DNA of 64,000 bases from Mucilaginibacter sabulilitoris (GTDB lineage: Bacteria; Bacteroidota; Bacteroidia; Sphingobacteriales; Sphingobacteriaceae): contig NZ_CP139558.1 in NCBI RefSeq assembly GCF_034262375.1, positions 2,108,001-2,172,000 of the forward strand, written 5' to 3'. The notes beneath the pieces were generated by a model, which worked only from the letters and a program-made list of their open reading frames with translations, was not told the DNA's origin and ran no database searches. The position numbers were made by a program, and so were the translations under genes. Shown here piece after piece: positions 25,222 through 35,055 of this stretch; within the stretch, counting starts at the first letter, position 1; every line of letters starts with the position of its first letter.

Positions 25222-26826
25222 ATGAAAAAAAACTATTTTTTACTCATGTTATTCGTAACGTTGTTTTCCTGTAAAAAGGATATGATGTTTACTACTGTCC
25301 CGTCAAAAGATTCATTTACTTCGATGACAACCAACACCACCACTGTTGCGGTTTCACAGGACACAATTCCACCGGCAACGGCTGTCAACGTTAAAACCTT
25401 TGGTGCCGTTGGCGACGGTGTGCACGACGACACCAAAGCTATCCAAAATGCTATCAACGGTAAAAATGTTCTGGTACTTACAAAAGGGACCTATATTATC
25501 AATAAAACTTTGGCTATGCGGAGTGGTGTCAGCATTTATGGGACAAATGGCGCTGCGATCAAAGCGGGACCCGCCATGAGTGGTACCTTACTAGTGTCAG
25601 GACGCTATTTTTCTCTGAACTCTGTATCAGGGAGCGCTGTTGTGAATTTGAAATTCCTGCCCTCAACAAAAAGCTTTACTCCTGGCGCATGGGCAAACAG
25701 TGTCTTTTATATATCCAACAGCCCTAAAAACTCCTTTAAATATAATACGATCAATTTTACACAGGCATATAAAAACGCTGGTATCGAAGGCTTTTGGGTG
25801 TCTGGTACCGGTAGCACTAATAATTTCATCGGCTATAATAAGTTATACACCGTAGGTATGGAATATGCAGAGTCAGGTGCCAGCAATAATATCATTATTG
25901 GCAATACCATTCAGAATTCCCATTCCAACGGTTTAAGCGCACATGGGAACACCGCGGTTTATTGTAAAGGAAACCAGGTTATCAATAATACCATAATCAA
26001 TGCAGGCCATATGGGCATCGAAGATTGGGGCAATATGGATGGAACGATCTTAAAAGGAAATGTCGTATCTGGTACAGGTAAAAGTCCAACCCAGAATTCA
26101 GATGGCATGGGTATATCTCTGGTGGGCGTCAATACAGTTGCGGTTCTGAATACCATCAGTGATGCCAAGCTTATGTACATGGAGATTGGCGGTAATCATA
26201 ATCTCCGTATAGATAGTAACCTGATCAATGATGCGGCAAGCCTGATTCCCGGTATTGTCGTGAATTTCAGAAGTGCTACTCCGGCAAATGCCAAAACCGC
26301 ATCTTCCAAAATCGGATACAATACGATTAATAATTGCTGGGAAGGTATTTCCGTTGAAGGTGACTTTACCCCGGCTGCGACCATTATCGGTAACCGGGTG
26401 AACAATTCCAAATATATAGCGATCAATGTCAACAGCAATTCCTCATTTAATGTAAACGTAAGTAATAATAGTATTACTTATTCAAAGCCGAATGTACAGG
26501 CAAGAAATGCGATTGTGTTTTACACCAGCAAATTATCGGCCACGCAGATTGCAACAGAAAACAATAATACCATTACATATACTACCGGTGCGAACGGCGG
26601 TTCCATGCGGGAGATTGCTTTACTGGTAGCGCTCAATAACATGAATTTAACGGGTAATAAGGTGGTTGGAAACAATATCAAAGCGGGTGGTGTTAAAATC
26701 AGCGCAATCTCCGCTAATGGAAATAAGTTTTCAGGAATGACGCTCCTTAATAATAGTTTTAGTGGTGCTTTGGTTGAATTGGCAGGTATTACTTTTAAAA
26801 CGAATACGAACAACGTTACGCTATAG
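25222..26826 (+). CDS. Right-handed beta-helix lipoprotein (pectate-lyase-3 like)
   Basis: 534 residues from ATG 25222; the longer frame from 25195 is less likely because the signal peptide begins at MKKNYFLLMLFVTLFSC (lipidated Cys). The domain opens with AVNVKTFGAVGDGVHDDTKA and IQNAINGKNVLVL, the pectate_lyase_3/GH28-GH55 start, then many Asn-rich helix turns: EYAESGASNNIIIGNTIQNS, GIEDWGN, GTGKSPTQNSDGMGISLVG. The family has polysaccharide lyases and hydrolases, but catalytic residues cannot be named. It directly precedes the wza-wzc genes and is paralogous to 50185-51648. A role in trimming or anchoring the polymer is inference. Confidence 0.85.
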   Translation: MKKNYFLLMLFVTLFSCKKDMMFTTVPSKDSFTSMTTNTTTVAVSQDTIPPATAVNVKTFGAVGDGVHDDTKAIQNAINGKNVLVLTKGTYIINKTLAMRSGVSIYGTNGAAIKAGPAMSGTLLVSGRYFSLNSVSGSAVVNLKFLPSTKSFTPGAWANSVFYISNSPKNSFKYNTINFTQAYKNAGIEGFWVSGTGSTNNFIGYNKLYTVGMEYAESGASNNIIIGNTIQNSHSNGLSAHGNTAVYCKGNQVINNTIINAGHMGIEDWGNMDGTILKGNVVSGTGKSPTQNSDGMGISLVGVNTVAVLNTISDAKLMYMEIGGNHNLRIDSNLINDAASLIPGIVVNFRSATPANAKTASSKIGYNTINNCWEGISVEGDFTPAATIIGNRVNNSKYIAINVNSNSSFNVNVSNNSITYSKPNVQARNAIVFYTSKLSATQIATENNNTITYTTGANGGSMREIALLVALNNMNLTGNKVVGNNIKAGGVKISAISANGNKFSGMTLLNNSFSGALVELAGITFKTNTNNVTL

Positions 26827-26870
26827 TTCAATCAGCATCTCTGGATTTTATAACAAAGCGGTATACGATT

Positions 26871-26903
26871 CAAAATGCCGGCGATCACATCGCCGGCATT
26901 TTG
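26871..26903 (+). terminator. Perfect 15-bp stem terminator after the beta-helix gene
   Basis: CAAAATGCCGGCGAT pairs perfectly with ATCGCCGGCATTTTG around a CAC loop. Both flanks provide A and T runs, so it can work in either direction. It lies 45 nt after the stop at 26826. Confidence 0.85.
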
Positions 26904-27023
26904 CGCTACTACCACTAGCGACGGGGACTTTACGCTGCACGCTGCATCCATAAACATACAAACACGAGTTACGTTAACTCCGTAACGCTGGCCAGCACCA
27001 TGCTAATTACGATTTAGCCCGGG

Positions 27024-27050
27024 AAGCCCATCGGAATTTCGGCGGGCTTT
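27024..27050 (+). terminator. Second terminator-like hairpin
   Basis: AAGCCC and GGGCTT arms with an imperfect inner stem, followed by T residues. Weaker than the hairpin upstream of it. Confidence 0.45.
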
Positions 27051-27360
27051 AATATTCTTTAGTTCATTGGGCCCATTGATTAATGACAAGTTGGGTAATT
27101 ACCGTTGGGCTAAATATTCCCCAATTCTCATGTTGTCCAATTAATTCCTCAATTGAGTGGGAGGAATCCTGCCATCTCCGCTACTTTTTGTCTGTTTTTT
27201 TGAAATAAATGCAAATTTAAGTTATGGTTCAATTATTGCAAACCGACTGCGAATACGGAAATTGTTAACCGTGACAGCTGAAAGCTTTAACCGATACAAT
27301 AGGCAAAGGCTCCTCCGGTACGATTAACTTTTTCGAATAAATTGATATTACACTGAAATC

Positions 27361-28143
27361 ATGAAATCAAGCGTTACGAAATTACTTCTATTTATCACCA
27401 TCTTATTTTGCTTTTCCTGCGGTTCTTACAAAAATGTGCCTTATTTCCAAGATTTAGATCATGCGAAAAATACAGAGGAGGCCATCAACAATTTTGCAGT
27501 TCTAAAAATCCAAACTAATGACCTGATCGGTATCCATGTAACGAGCCTGAATCCGGAAGCCGCTATGGTATTTAATTCTGGTCAGGGAAGCGGCAATGAT
27601 GCTTCGATTAATAATAATCAGGTTTATGGTTACCGTGTCAACGGTAATGGCGAAATTAAATTACCGCTGGTGGGGAATATGAAAGTAGCCGGTATGACTA
27701 CCGAGCAAGTGGCCCAGCAGCTGAACAGTGATTTAACAACCTACCTGAAAAAACCGATTGTAAGCGTCCGCTTATTGAATTTTAAAATTTCGGTTATTGG
27801 CGATGTATTGAAGCCCGACGCTTATACCGTTCAAAATGAACATATCAATATTTACGAAGCATTAAGCCTTGCCGGTGATCTTAATATTACAGCCAAACGT
27901 AAAACCGTGTTTCTAATAAGGGAACAGAACGGTAAACGGGAATATTTCCCTATTGATTTAACAAAAAAGGAAGTATTTAATCAACCTTACTACTATTTGC
28001 AAAATAACGACATCCTGTATGTGGAACCTGATAAGTCAAAATACTCCAGCGTAGACAGAGGATATAGAAATACGTCCTTATTGTTATCTGGCCTTTCCGC
28101 CATTGCCATTGTCGTATCTGCATTACTAATCCAAAATCGTTAA
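27361..28143 (+). CDS. Polysaccharide export lipoprotein, Wza/BexD-like
   Basis: 260 residues. Lipoprotein signal ends FCFSCGSYKNVPYFQDL (lipidated Cys). Poly_export domain: VLKIQTNDLIGIHVTSLNP and YRVNGNGEIKLPLVGNMKV with the family's DG/GxIxLPLxG motif, then QLNSDLTTYLKKPIVSVRLL. One SLBB domain: FKISVIGDVLKPDAYTVQNE. Ends with a transmembrane helix (LLLSGLSAIAIVVSALLI). It forms the outer-membrane export channel. Only 5 nt separate it from wzc, so they are cotranscribed. Shorter than E. coli Wza (one SLBB), as is usual in Bacteroidota. Confidence 0.92.
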   Translation: MKSSVTKLLLFITILFCFSCGSYKNVPYFQDLDHAKNTEEAINNFAVLKIQTNDLIGIHVTSLNPEAAMVFNSGQGSGNDASINNNQVYGYRVNGNGEIKLPLVGNMKVAGMTTEQVAQQLNSDLTTYLKKPIVSVRLLNFKISVIGDVLKPDAYTVQNEHINIYEALSLAGDLNITAKRKTVFLIREQNGKREYFPIDLTKKEVFNQPYYYLQNNDILYVEPDKSKYSSVDRGYRNTSLLLSGLSAIAIVVSALLIQNR

Positions 28144-28148
28144 AAGTT

Positions 28149-30482
28149 ATGCCTATTAATAAAACACAACAGGCTCTCACCAGTCGTCAGGCAAGAGGTG
28201 ATGACGATAGTATTGATTTTAAACATATTTTTCGCCAGTATTTTGGCCATTGGCCACTGTATCTGATTTGTTTAACAATTGCTCTGGCAGCAGCCTTTGC
28301 TTTTTTTAAAATTAAAAAGCCTGTATTTGATGTCAAAGCAACAATGTTAATGCAGGATGATAGCAAGGAAAAACCTAACGAAGATAAATCAGCACTACAG
28401 GAGCTTGATCTGGTCAACCCGCCTAAAATTGTGGAAAACGAGATAGAGGTCTTTAAGTCCCGTAGTCTGATCAAATCTGTTGTTGATCATCTTCAGTTAT
28501 GGGTTAATTACCAGTCGGTAGATGGGCTGATAAAAAATGACCTGTATGGCATGAGTCCAATCACTTTTAATTTGTACAAGAGTGAGGGAACTATTCCAAG
28601 CCAAGTACTGATCGTCAAAATCCTTAACTCGGACGCTTACTGTATTACCGATGAAAATAAAAAAGTGACCAACCACCGTTTCCGCGATACGATTGCAGAT
28701 AGAATGGGTTCCTGGAATATATCGCCTACGGCACATCTGACTCAATACATTGGTAAGACGGTAAATGTTATTCTCGGTGATCGGGAGGCTACGATTCTGA
28801 GCTACCAAAATGGAGTGGAGGTTTCTATGCCTGATAAATTAGCCTCTGTGATTGAACTTTCTACCACCGATCTAAATGCTAAACGTGGAGAAGACTTTCT
28901 GAACAATCTTATTTTCTATTATAAACAGGCTGAACTGATAGAAAAAAATAACCTAACCAAAAGTACCATCGATTTTATAGACAAACGTCTCGATTCTTTG
29001 GTGGGCGAACTTAATTCTGCGGAAGGCAAGGTGGAGGGTTACCGGAGCAGTAAAGGACTGACCGACCTGAACGCGCAGTCACAGGTATATTTGCAGAGTG
29101 TACAATCAAACGAAGCGAAATCCAATGAGGTAAGCATACAGCTTAGTATTCTTAACGGATTGGAACGCTATGTAAATTCAAACACAGACATCGGAACGCC
29201 ATCCGTTATCGGCATTTCAGACCCAACACTGGTTGGTTTGATACAAAAGCTTTCTGACCTGCAATTGGAAAAAACTAAATTGCTGGCGACGCTTCCGGAA
29301 CAAAACCCCGCTTTTGACCCATTAAATAAGCAAATTACTTCCACTAAGCAACATGTAAAGGAAAGCTTGCAGAATATAAAATCTTCGTTACTAGCTACGA
29401 AACGGGAGCTGCAGTCGTTTAAAACGACCTCGCAATCTTCCATTTCCAATATTCCGGGCCAGGAACGTCAGCTTGTTGGGTTAAAACGTCAGCAATCTAT
29501 TAAGGAAAACCTGTACACGTACTTGTTACAAAAGCGTGAACAAATCTCGCTGAGCTACGCTTCGTCGTTGTCAAGCGCGCGTTTACTGGATGTGGCTTAT
29601 TCGCTTCCTCAAAAGAAATCCAAACGCTACATTCCATTTGCCGCGGCTTTACTTTTAGGACTAATTATCCCTACAGGTTTTGTTTATGTTAAGGGGCTTG
29701 CAAAAGATACGGTCAATAAAAGAAAAGAGATCGAAGTGGCTACCTCTCTACCGATACTTGCAGAAATAAGTTTTACAAAGCTGAATCATGTGATTGTAAC
29801 TGAAAAAGAAAATCAACAAATCAGCTTTGCACTTATCGAACAATTCAGACATCTGCGTACCCAATTGAATATCCTGCGTAGTAGTGAAAAGAGCGGACAA
29901 ATAGTCCTGATCTCTTCAAGTATTACTAAAGAAGGTAAGAGCTTTGTTAGCAGTAACTTAGCTGTATCCTTGGCTCGTTCAGGAAAAAAAACCATTTTGC
30001 TGGAAATGGATATCTATAAGCCTAAGATCAGCAGCGCATTTGGTTTGGGAAAAGGAGTCGGCTTGACGGACTATCTGATGGGATCGATCAAACGTGATCA
30101 GTTGATACAGGAAATTCCTGCCCATCCGAATTTACGTCTGATCAGCAGCGGTACCTATGTTGATTCTTTTGCCGAGTTATTAGACCAAAGCAGATTTAGC
30201 CACTTGATTGACGAACTCAAGATGGAATACGATTATATATTTTTAGATACGCCGCCATTGCATTCGATCAATGATGCGAATATCCTGGCGCAATATTCAG
30301 ACACAACTTTATTTGTTGTACGTCATGGCTACACGCCTAAATCCATGCTCGCTTTTATTAGAAAACTCGATGTCAATCATAATTTGCCCAATATGCAAAT
30401 CATTTTTAACGGGTTAAAAGATGGCAGAGACGGCACTGGTTACAAATATGAAAGCTATTATTCCCATAAGGATATGGCGTAG
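28149..30482 (+). CDS. Chain-length regulator / bacterial tyrosine autokinase, Wzc-like
   Basis: 777 residues. Cytoplasmic N-terminus, TM1 (LYLICLTIALAAAFAFF), Wzz domain (residues 50-170), long coiled coil (260-490), TM2 near 500 (IPFAAALLLGLIIPTGFVYV), then a BY-kinase domain. Walker A: SSSITKEGKSFVSSNLAVSL near 590; Walker A': ILLEMDIYKPK; Walker B: YIFLDTPPL near 697. The C-terminus has a Tyr cluster (GYKYESYYSHKD) for autophosphorylation. With Wza it makes the export complex and sets chain length. Walker A' has ILLEMD, normal for the family. Complete, single polypeptide form. Confidence 0.93.
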   Translation: MPINKTQQALTSRQARGDDDSIDFKHIFRQYFGHWPLYLICLTIALAAAFAFFKIKKPVFDVKATMLMQDDSKEKPNEDKSALQELDLVNPPKIVENEIEVFKSRSLIKSVVDHLQLWVNYQSVDGLIKNDLYGMSPITFNLYKSEGTIPSQVLIVKILNSDAYCITDENKKVTNHRFRDTIADRMGSWNISPTAHLTQYIGKTVNVILGDREATILSYQNGVEVSMPDKLASVIELSTTDLNAKRGEDFLNNLIFYYKQAELIEKNNLTKSTIDFIDKRLDSLVGELNSAEGKVEGYRSSKGLTDLNAQSQVYLQSVQSNEAKSNEVSIQLSILNGLERYVNSNTDIGTPSVIGISDPTLVGLIQKLSDLQLEKTKLLATLPEQNPAFDPLNKQITSTKQHVKESLQNIKSSLLATKRELQSFKTTSQSSISNIPGQERQLVGLKRQQSIKENLYTYLLQKREQISLSYASSLSSARLLDVAYSLPQKKSKRYIPFAAALLLGLIIPTGFVYVKGLAKDTVNKRKEIEVATSLPILAEISFTKLNHVIVTEKENQQISFALIEQFRHLRTQLNILRSSEKSGQIVLISSSITKEGKSFVSSNLAVSLARSGKKTILLEMDIYKPKISSAFGLGKGVGLTDYLMGSIKRDQLIQEIPAHPNLRLISSGTYVDSFAELLDQSRFSHLIDELKMEYDYIFLDTPPLHSINDANILAQYSDTTLFVVRHGYTPKSMLAFIRKLDVNHNLPNMQIIFNGLKDGRDGTGYKYESYYSHKDMA

Positions 30483-30626
30483 TAAAGCTAGCTGTAATTT
30501 TGAAGCCAATAGCAGGGCAGGGTCAATGATTCTTTGGTGAGTAAGTAAGATGCATATGAGTTAACGGCCTTAGATGCAAACAACAGGTGATCAGGATGAA
30601 ATCCAGCCGATTATTGTAATTAATTT

Positions 30627-31865
30627 ATGTATTATTTTCTCGCATTTTTGTTCATGTTAATCTCAGCTAAGGGGAGCTTTTTTTCCTTCTTTGAGATTAA
30701 CTATTTATTAATGGACATTTTATTTATCTGGGTAGGGATAAGCTACGATCGGTTCAAACGGTCAGATATTCGCTTATTCGTTAAGTTTTGCTTGCTCTAT
30801 GTCGGATTTATAGGTTTAAGATTTCTCTGTCTGAATAATGTATCGATAGCATTTTTTATGAGCGATCTTGTCTTTTTGTTTAAATACATCCTGCTGTCAT
30901 TTTTATACTGTGCTGTACTTAAAGAAGAAGCCTTAAACTACCTGGTCAAAATTACGATTATTGGGGCAGGTATATCTATCTTCTTTTATTTCATTCAACT
31001 CATTAACGGAGACATCGTGTTCTTTATTGGGAGTCTTATACACCTCCCGCCCAGGACTTCGAATCCCGACTATACCAATTTTCTGATCTTTACATTTGAC
31101 AGAAACCACAGCGTCCGAAATTCAGGCTTCGCCTGGGAACCGGGGGCTTTTGGGTGCCTCTTGAACATGGCACTGCTGATGTATTTTTTTTCCAAAAAAT
31201 TCGTCTTTGACAAGAACGTGTTGCTCCTGATACTTGCAATTATAACTACCTTATCGACGACGTCTTATATAGCGCTGATGGTCAATCTGCTGATTTACTA
31301 TCGGGGTAATGGCGGTAAATTCAGCAAGGTATTCCTATTTGCAGCTCCAGTAATCGCGGTAGCAGCCGTCAAGGTCCCATTCCTTTTTGGTAAAATTATT
31401 GAACTTTATAAACAGGATCTGCATGACGTAGAACATATGGAAACCCTGGGGACGTTTTATTTGAAACACGGTGGGCAGTTGCCATTAAATCGATTCGGAA
31501 GCGTCATCTATATTTATCGTTTGTTTGGAGAGAAATTAGTATGGGGGATATCCAATATGTATCAGGATGCGGTCACGCAACTGGCCAATGTGAATATATC
31601 TAATGGGATCATCGATTTCATTGCGAAATTCGGTCTTATCGGTTTGTTCTACTTAATATACCGCTATGCGATGCTTTTCAAGAAGTTTGTATCCGGCAAC
31701 GAGCTGGTGGTTTATGCTGTCCTTGTTGTGCTCATTCTGAGTTTTGGAGAGCCTATATTGATATGGCAAAACGTGCTCGCGTTTTTCTTTCTTTATCACT
31801 ACAGTAGACCTGCCGATGAGCTTGACGTTGAAGATACCAGTGTTGTTGAACAACAGCTTTGCTGA
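30627..31865 (+). CDS. O-antigen/EPS polymerase, Wzy-like
   Basis: 412 residues, about 11 helices and little else. A large periplasmic loop lies in the middle: RNSGFAWEPGAFGCLLNMAL, with a RNSGFxxEPG motif that is seen in Wzy/WaaL-type proteins. Another loop is at LPLNRFGSVIYIYR. It sits between wzc and a glycosyltransferase. This family is too divergent for a firm name, so the call rests on topology, motif and position. Polymerises lipid-linked repeat units at the periplasmic face. Complete. Confidence 0.7.
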   Translation: MYYFLAFLFMLISAKGSFFSFFEINYLLMDILFIWVGISYDRFKRSDIRLFVKFCLLYVGFIGLRFLCLNNVSIAFFMSDLVFLFKYILLSFLYCAVLKEEALNYLVKITIIGAGISIFFYFIQLINGDIVFFIGSLIHLPPRTSNPDYTNFLIFTFDRNHSVRNSGFAWEPGAFGCLLNMALLMYFFSKKFVFDKNVLLLILAIITTLSTTSYIALMVNLLIYYRGNGGKFSKVFLFAAPVIAVAAVKVPFLFGKIIELYKQDLHDVEHMETLGTFYLKHGGQLPLNRFGSVIYIYRLFGEKLVWGISNMYQDAVTQLANVNISNGIIDFIAKFGLIGLFYLIYRYAMLFKKFVSGNELVVYAVLVVLILSFGEPILIWQNVLAFFFLYHYSRPADELDVEDTSVVEQQLC

Positions 31866-31901
31866 AATGAAATATTATCAACTTATATTAAAAAATAGAA
31901 A

Positions 31902-32774
31902 GTGCCTGAAAAAAAAATAAAAATCGCGACTTTATGCTGCTGCTATAACCGCATTGCCAAAACAACGGTTTTTCTTGAAAGTCTGCTTAATCAATCAATG
32001 CCTGAAAATTGTGCTATTGATTATTTTCTGCTGGACGATGCCTCGCCCGATAGGACAGGAGCACGTGTCAAAGCCATGTTTCCCCAAATTAATGTGGTGC
32101 AGGGTTCTGGCTCCCTATTTTGGGCCGGAGGGATGAGAACGCTATGGGAGCATGTTCTGCGACAAGAGGACTATGATTTTTACTTACTGCTTAATGATGA
32201 TGTAGTTCTGTCCACAGATGCATTGCGAAGGTTGCTCGCGGCATACAATCAGGCTGATGGGAGTGGTCATATTTTGTTGGGTACTGTACTTGATCCAACC
32301 AAGGGAACGATAACCTATGGCGGACGTAAAATCAAGAACTTTACCACCGGTTCTACGTTTGTTCAGCAACCGGATGCTGAGCAGTTAAAAACATGTGAGA
32401 TCGGTAACGCCAATATTATGCTTGTGGATCGCGCTACAGTAAAAAAAATAGGCATCTTAACCGATGTTTACACGCATGGCTTTGCTGATTTTGACTATAC
32501 TTATACCGCAGTTAAAAATGGCTTGAAGGTTTGGGTAGCACCTGGATACTACGGGCATTGCGAGAACGATCATGGCGTCACCTGGTTATCGGGTAAGGTT
32601 TCACTGAAAAAGCGTATTGAACACTTGTATAGTCCCAAAGGATTGGCGTTCAAAGAATATCGCATTTATATTCAGCGGAATTTTTCGTTCATGTTGCCTG
32701 CGGCTTATTTCAAGTTATGGCTGAAAACATTATTTCCCGCCGTTTACGATACGTTTAAAAAAGAACACGCCTGA
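31902..32774 (+). CDS. Glycosyltransferase family 2 (rhamnosyltransferase-like)
   Basis: 290 residues from GTG 31902; no better ATG. GT-A motifs: IATLCCCYNRIAKTTVFLES, DYFLLDDASPDRTG, GSLFWAGGMRTLWEHV, and DFYLLLNDDVVLSTDALRRL, the DXD-type metal site. Then GGRKIKNF and IGNANIMLVDRATV, HGFADFDYTYTA, typical of WcaA/rhamnosyltransferase-like GT2 members. Inverting, nucleotide-sugar dependent, cytoplasmic. Ends the transcript with a strong terminator at 32809. Donor sugar unknown. Confidence 0.85.
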   Translation: MPEKKIKIATLCCCYNRIAKTTVFLESLLNQSMPENCAIDYFLLDDASPDRTGARVKAMFPQINVVQGSGSLFWAGGMRTLWEHVLRQEDYDFYLLLNDDVVLSTDALRRLLAAYNQADGSGHILLGTVLDPTKGTITYGGRKIKNFTTGSTFVQQPDAEQLKTCEIGNANIMLVDRATVKKIGILTDVYTHGFADFDYTYTAVKNGLKVWVAPGYYGHCENDHGVTWLSGKVSLKKRIEHLYSPKGLAFKEYRIYIQRNFSFMLPAAYFKLWLKTLFPAVYDTFKKEHA

Positions 32775-32808
32775 TTGGTCGGCATTTCTTAAATCGATAT
32801 GAATACTT

Positions 32809-32836
32809 AGGTTTTCCTTCCCGGAAAACCTTTTTT
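32809..32836 (+). terminator. Strong rho-independent terminator
   Basis: AGGTTTTCC and GGAAAACCT form a perfect 9-bp stem with a short loop, followed by TTTTTT. It is 35 nt after the GT2 stop. Confidence 0.85.
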
Positions 32837-33664
32837 GCTTTCCAAACTGGCCATCCAGGCCTCGCACCGAAAGAAACCAAAAGAAAAAGAGAAATTAATT
32901 GTTAATGCAGAATAGTCTACCTAACAGCAATTACCCTAAAAAGTGCAGAAAATGGTGTTTAGGGAGTTTTATCCGGTCATTATTGCCGGTATCCCGCCAA
33001 TAATGTGCTATTCGGTGTTTTAATAGTCTAAGGCACCAATCATGAGGGCTTTAAAATATTTAAACATTTGCTTTTGACAATTTGATGTGTGCTTAAACAT
33101 TGTTTTAGCTTTGTGGTGATCATTTTATAGAGTTTCAGCAAAATGCAGCGATTAGTTTTTCCCGCAAATGCAGTAGTGAGGAGCAACAAATCTGTAATCG
33201 TATAGTGGCGGTAAACATCCGGACCTTAGCTATCCATACCACAATTTTAGGTGATTAGCTATTGCTTATTTCCCCAGATTTAAATCTTTTATGCTTAGCA
33301 TAGTCGTATTTTCTGTTGCCTTCAGATACCCAAGTAACACAGGTGCCTGTAGCTATAAAAATGGAACAGGAAATAAGTTTAAAAAGATAATAGCCTACTT
33401 TTTGGCACTCTAAGCTCTGTGGTAAATAATCCACAAGATAGGAACAAATGACCCCGTTCGGCAGAAATTGAAATTTATATTCCCGTCAATAATTCTGTTT
33501 GTAACATGAATTTTACTATTTTTTTGGAGCAAGTCCTCTTTTAATCATATTCCAATTGATGAAATAACGGACATCTTACGTTATGCGGCAGGAAAAGAAG
33601 CCGGTCCGCAAAATTTCGGTGCGTGAATTGAGTTTTACCGCGAATTATACATATAAATTAATTC
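32837..33664. other. Long gene-free stretch, 828 nt
   Basis: No ORF of worth on either strand. It contains an inverted repeat (CATTATTG 32978-32985 with CAATAATG 32998-33005) and a good promoter match at 33082-33113. A noncoding transcript or a long leader may be made from it. Confidence 0.45.
33082..33113 (+). promoter_or_regulatory. Bacteroidota-type promoter (TTG-21-TAGCTTTG)
   Basis: TTG at 33082-33084, a 21-nt spacer, then TAGCTTTG at 33106-33113, matching the TAnnTTTG -7 box and TTG -33 element. The next ORF starts 550 nt downstream (33665), so a long leader or a small RNA is implied if it is active. Confidence 0.45.
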
Positions 33665-34327
33665 ATGGTGAAAAGCTGGATTAAACGGAATTGGTACCGG
33701 TATCGATATAAAGGAGCACATCTGCAATTGGGTAAGGGCGTCCTACTTGACATGAACTGTCAGTTTGAAGGTTGGAATGTAATCGGCAAAAACTGTGAGA
33801 TATCAACCTCTATTATAGGAAAAGCCACCTATATTAGTGCAAATGCCATCATAAGATATACACACATCGGACGTTTTTGCTCCATAGGCAGTAATCTTCA
33901 AACTGGCTTAGGGAATCATCCCACTCGCGACTTTGTATCCACACACCCAGCCTTTTTCTCATTGTTTAAGCAGGCAGGGTTTAGTTTTGTGACGGAAAGT
34001 CTATTTAAAGAGAATAAATTTGTCAATGAAGATGAGCGGTGCATTGTGCGCATCGGTAATGATGTCTGGATTGGGAATAACGTCACGATTTTAGACGGAT
34101 TAACGATAGGAGACGGGGCAGTAATCGGCACAGGCGCCGTGGTAACCCAAAACGTTGAACCATATGCCATCGTAACCGGTTTGCCTGCAAAAGTCAGGAA
34201 GTATCGGTTCGCACCCGCAGAGATTGAGCGGTTACTCACTATAAAATGGTGGAGCTGGGATATGGAGAAAATTCAAACCAATAGTCACCTGTTTAAAGAC
34301 GTCACTTCCTTTATCAAAAGAATATAG
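33665..34327 (+). CDS. CatB-related O-acetyltransferase (LbH)
   Basis: 220 residues. Left-handed beta-helix repeats: NVIGKNCEISTSIIGKATYI, IIRYTHIGRFCSIGSNLQTG, GNHPTRDFVSTHPAFFSL with the HP(T/S)xxxSTHPxF loop of CatB/VatD-like xenobiotic acetyltransferases; then RIGNDVWIGNNVTILDGLTI and GAVIGTGAVVTQNVEPYAIV. Acetyl-CoA-dependent; in polysaccharide loci such enzymes O-acetylate sugars. It is separated from neighbours by long gaps, so it is transcribed alone. Complete. Confidence 0.88.
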   Translation: MVKSWIKRNWYRYRYKGAHLQLGKGVLLDMNCQFEGWNVIGKNCEISTSIIGKATYISANAIIRYTHIGRFCSIGSNLQTGLGNHPTRDFVSTHPAFFSLFKQAGFSFVTESLFKENKFVNEDERCIVRIGNDVWIGNNVTILDGLTIGDGAVIGTGAVVTQNVEPYAIVTGLPAKVRKYRFAPAEIERLLTIKWWSWDMEKIQTNSHLFKDVTSFIKRI

Positions 34328-34395
34328 CGGTTATTGTCAATAACGTAAAAAAATATTTTTATAAAACGGAGTGGATTTGCACCCCATAGAGGTGA

Positions 34396-34635
34396 TTAGT
34401 CCTTCCGTTCCGGGGTAGGAAAGGTATGGTTCTTTTTCAGCGCGTCTAACTGCGTTTCCAGCGCCTTAATCATAAAATCATCACTTACATTAGATATGTA
34501 ATTAACCATATTATCCCCGTCCGGCTGGAAAACTATTAATGCGAAACCGCAGTTGGGTATTTCCCCTTTCAGATTGTCGGCCAGGTCCCTCATTTTTTCA
34601 GCGTCTATTTTATTCATCATTAATTCAGTATCCAT
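34396..34635 (-). CDS. Small hypothetical protein, 79 aa
   Basis: Taking ATG 34635 (MDTELMMNKIDAEKMRDLAD) rather than 34686. The body reads CGFALIVFQPDGDNMVNYIS and NVSDDFMIKALETQLDALKK. The pattern GFALxVF...NYxSNxxxxxMIKALExxL is one I know from small phage- and island-borne hypothetical proteins. No function is known. It is the only minus-strand gene between 25 and 50 kb and faces the NRPS gene divergently, so it is probably not a part of the polysaccharide pathway. Confidence 0.55.
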   Translation of the reverse strand: MDTELMMNKIDAEKMRDLADNLKGEIPNCGFALIVFQPDGDNMVNYISNVSDDFMIKALETQLDALKKNHTFPTPERKD

Positions 34636-35055
34636 AATAAGGGTTCGATTCCAATTCCTATTCCATGATTTGCCCAAAACAATCACTGTTCATGCAAGCT
34701 TTCGCGTTTTACGTGAAATAAACCATAAAGTTACCACCGCACAAATATTATTATTTTTTGGCTTACTTTTTGCCAAGTGCCTAAACGTTATAAAAACGTT
34801 TTCCTTGCCTGTAAGTATTGAAAATTAGCGATACGATTACAGGGAAAGAATAACAAACCATCTGATAAATATAAAAGATTTTAGTAACAATCTTATTGTT
34901 TATATCAAATTTATTATATGGGTTAGTGCCATCAGCTTGGAGGTCTATTCGATTATAAATCAACCAGCGGTAAGTTACAAAGCAATGAAAATTAATATTG
35001 TTCGATTTTTAAAAAATATCTCAAATCCAAGTTAAGCTTAAATATCTCAGCCTCT
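34636..35055. other. AT-rich intergenic stretch upstream of the NRPS gene
   Basis: About 420 nt without a gene, strongly AT-rich from 34690 to 35050. It should hold promoters for the NRPS gene and the small divergent gene; no perfect box seen. Confidence 0.4.

Larger units (their letters stand above)
26827..27360. other. Intergenic stretch, 534 nt, with terminators and leader
   Basis: Contains a strong terminator (26871-26903) and a second hairpin (27024-27050), then about 310 nt before the wza start, in which the promoter of the wza-wzc unit must lie. No gene. I could not find a clean TAnnTTTG box there. Confidence 0.5.

Noticed and set aside
34396..34686. Longer start at 34686 for the small minus-strand gene
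   Set aside because: The extra residues (IVLGKSWNRNWNR) look non-coding; conserved part begins after ATG 34635.
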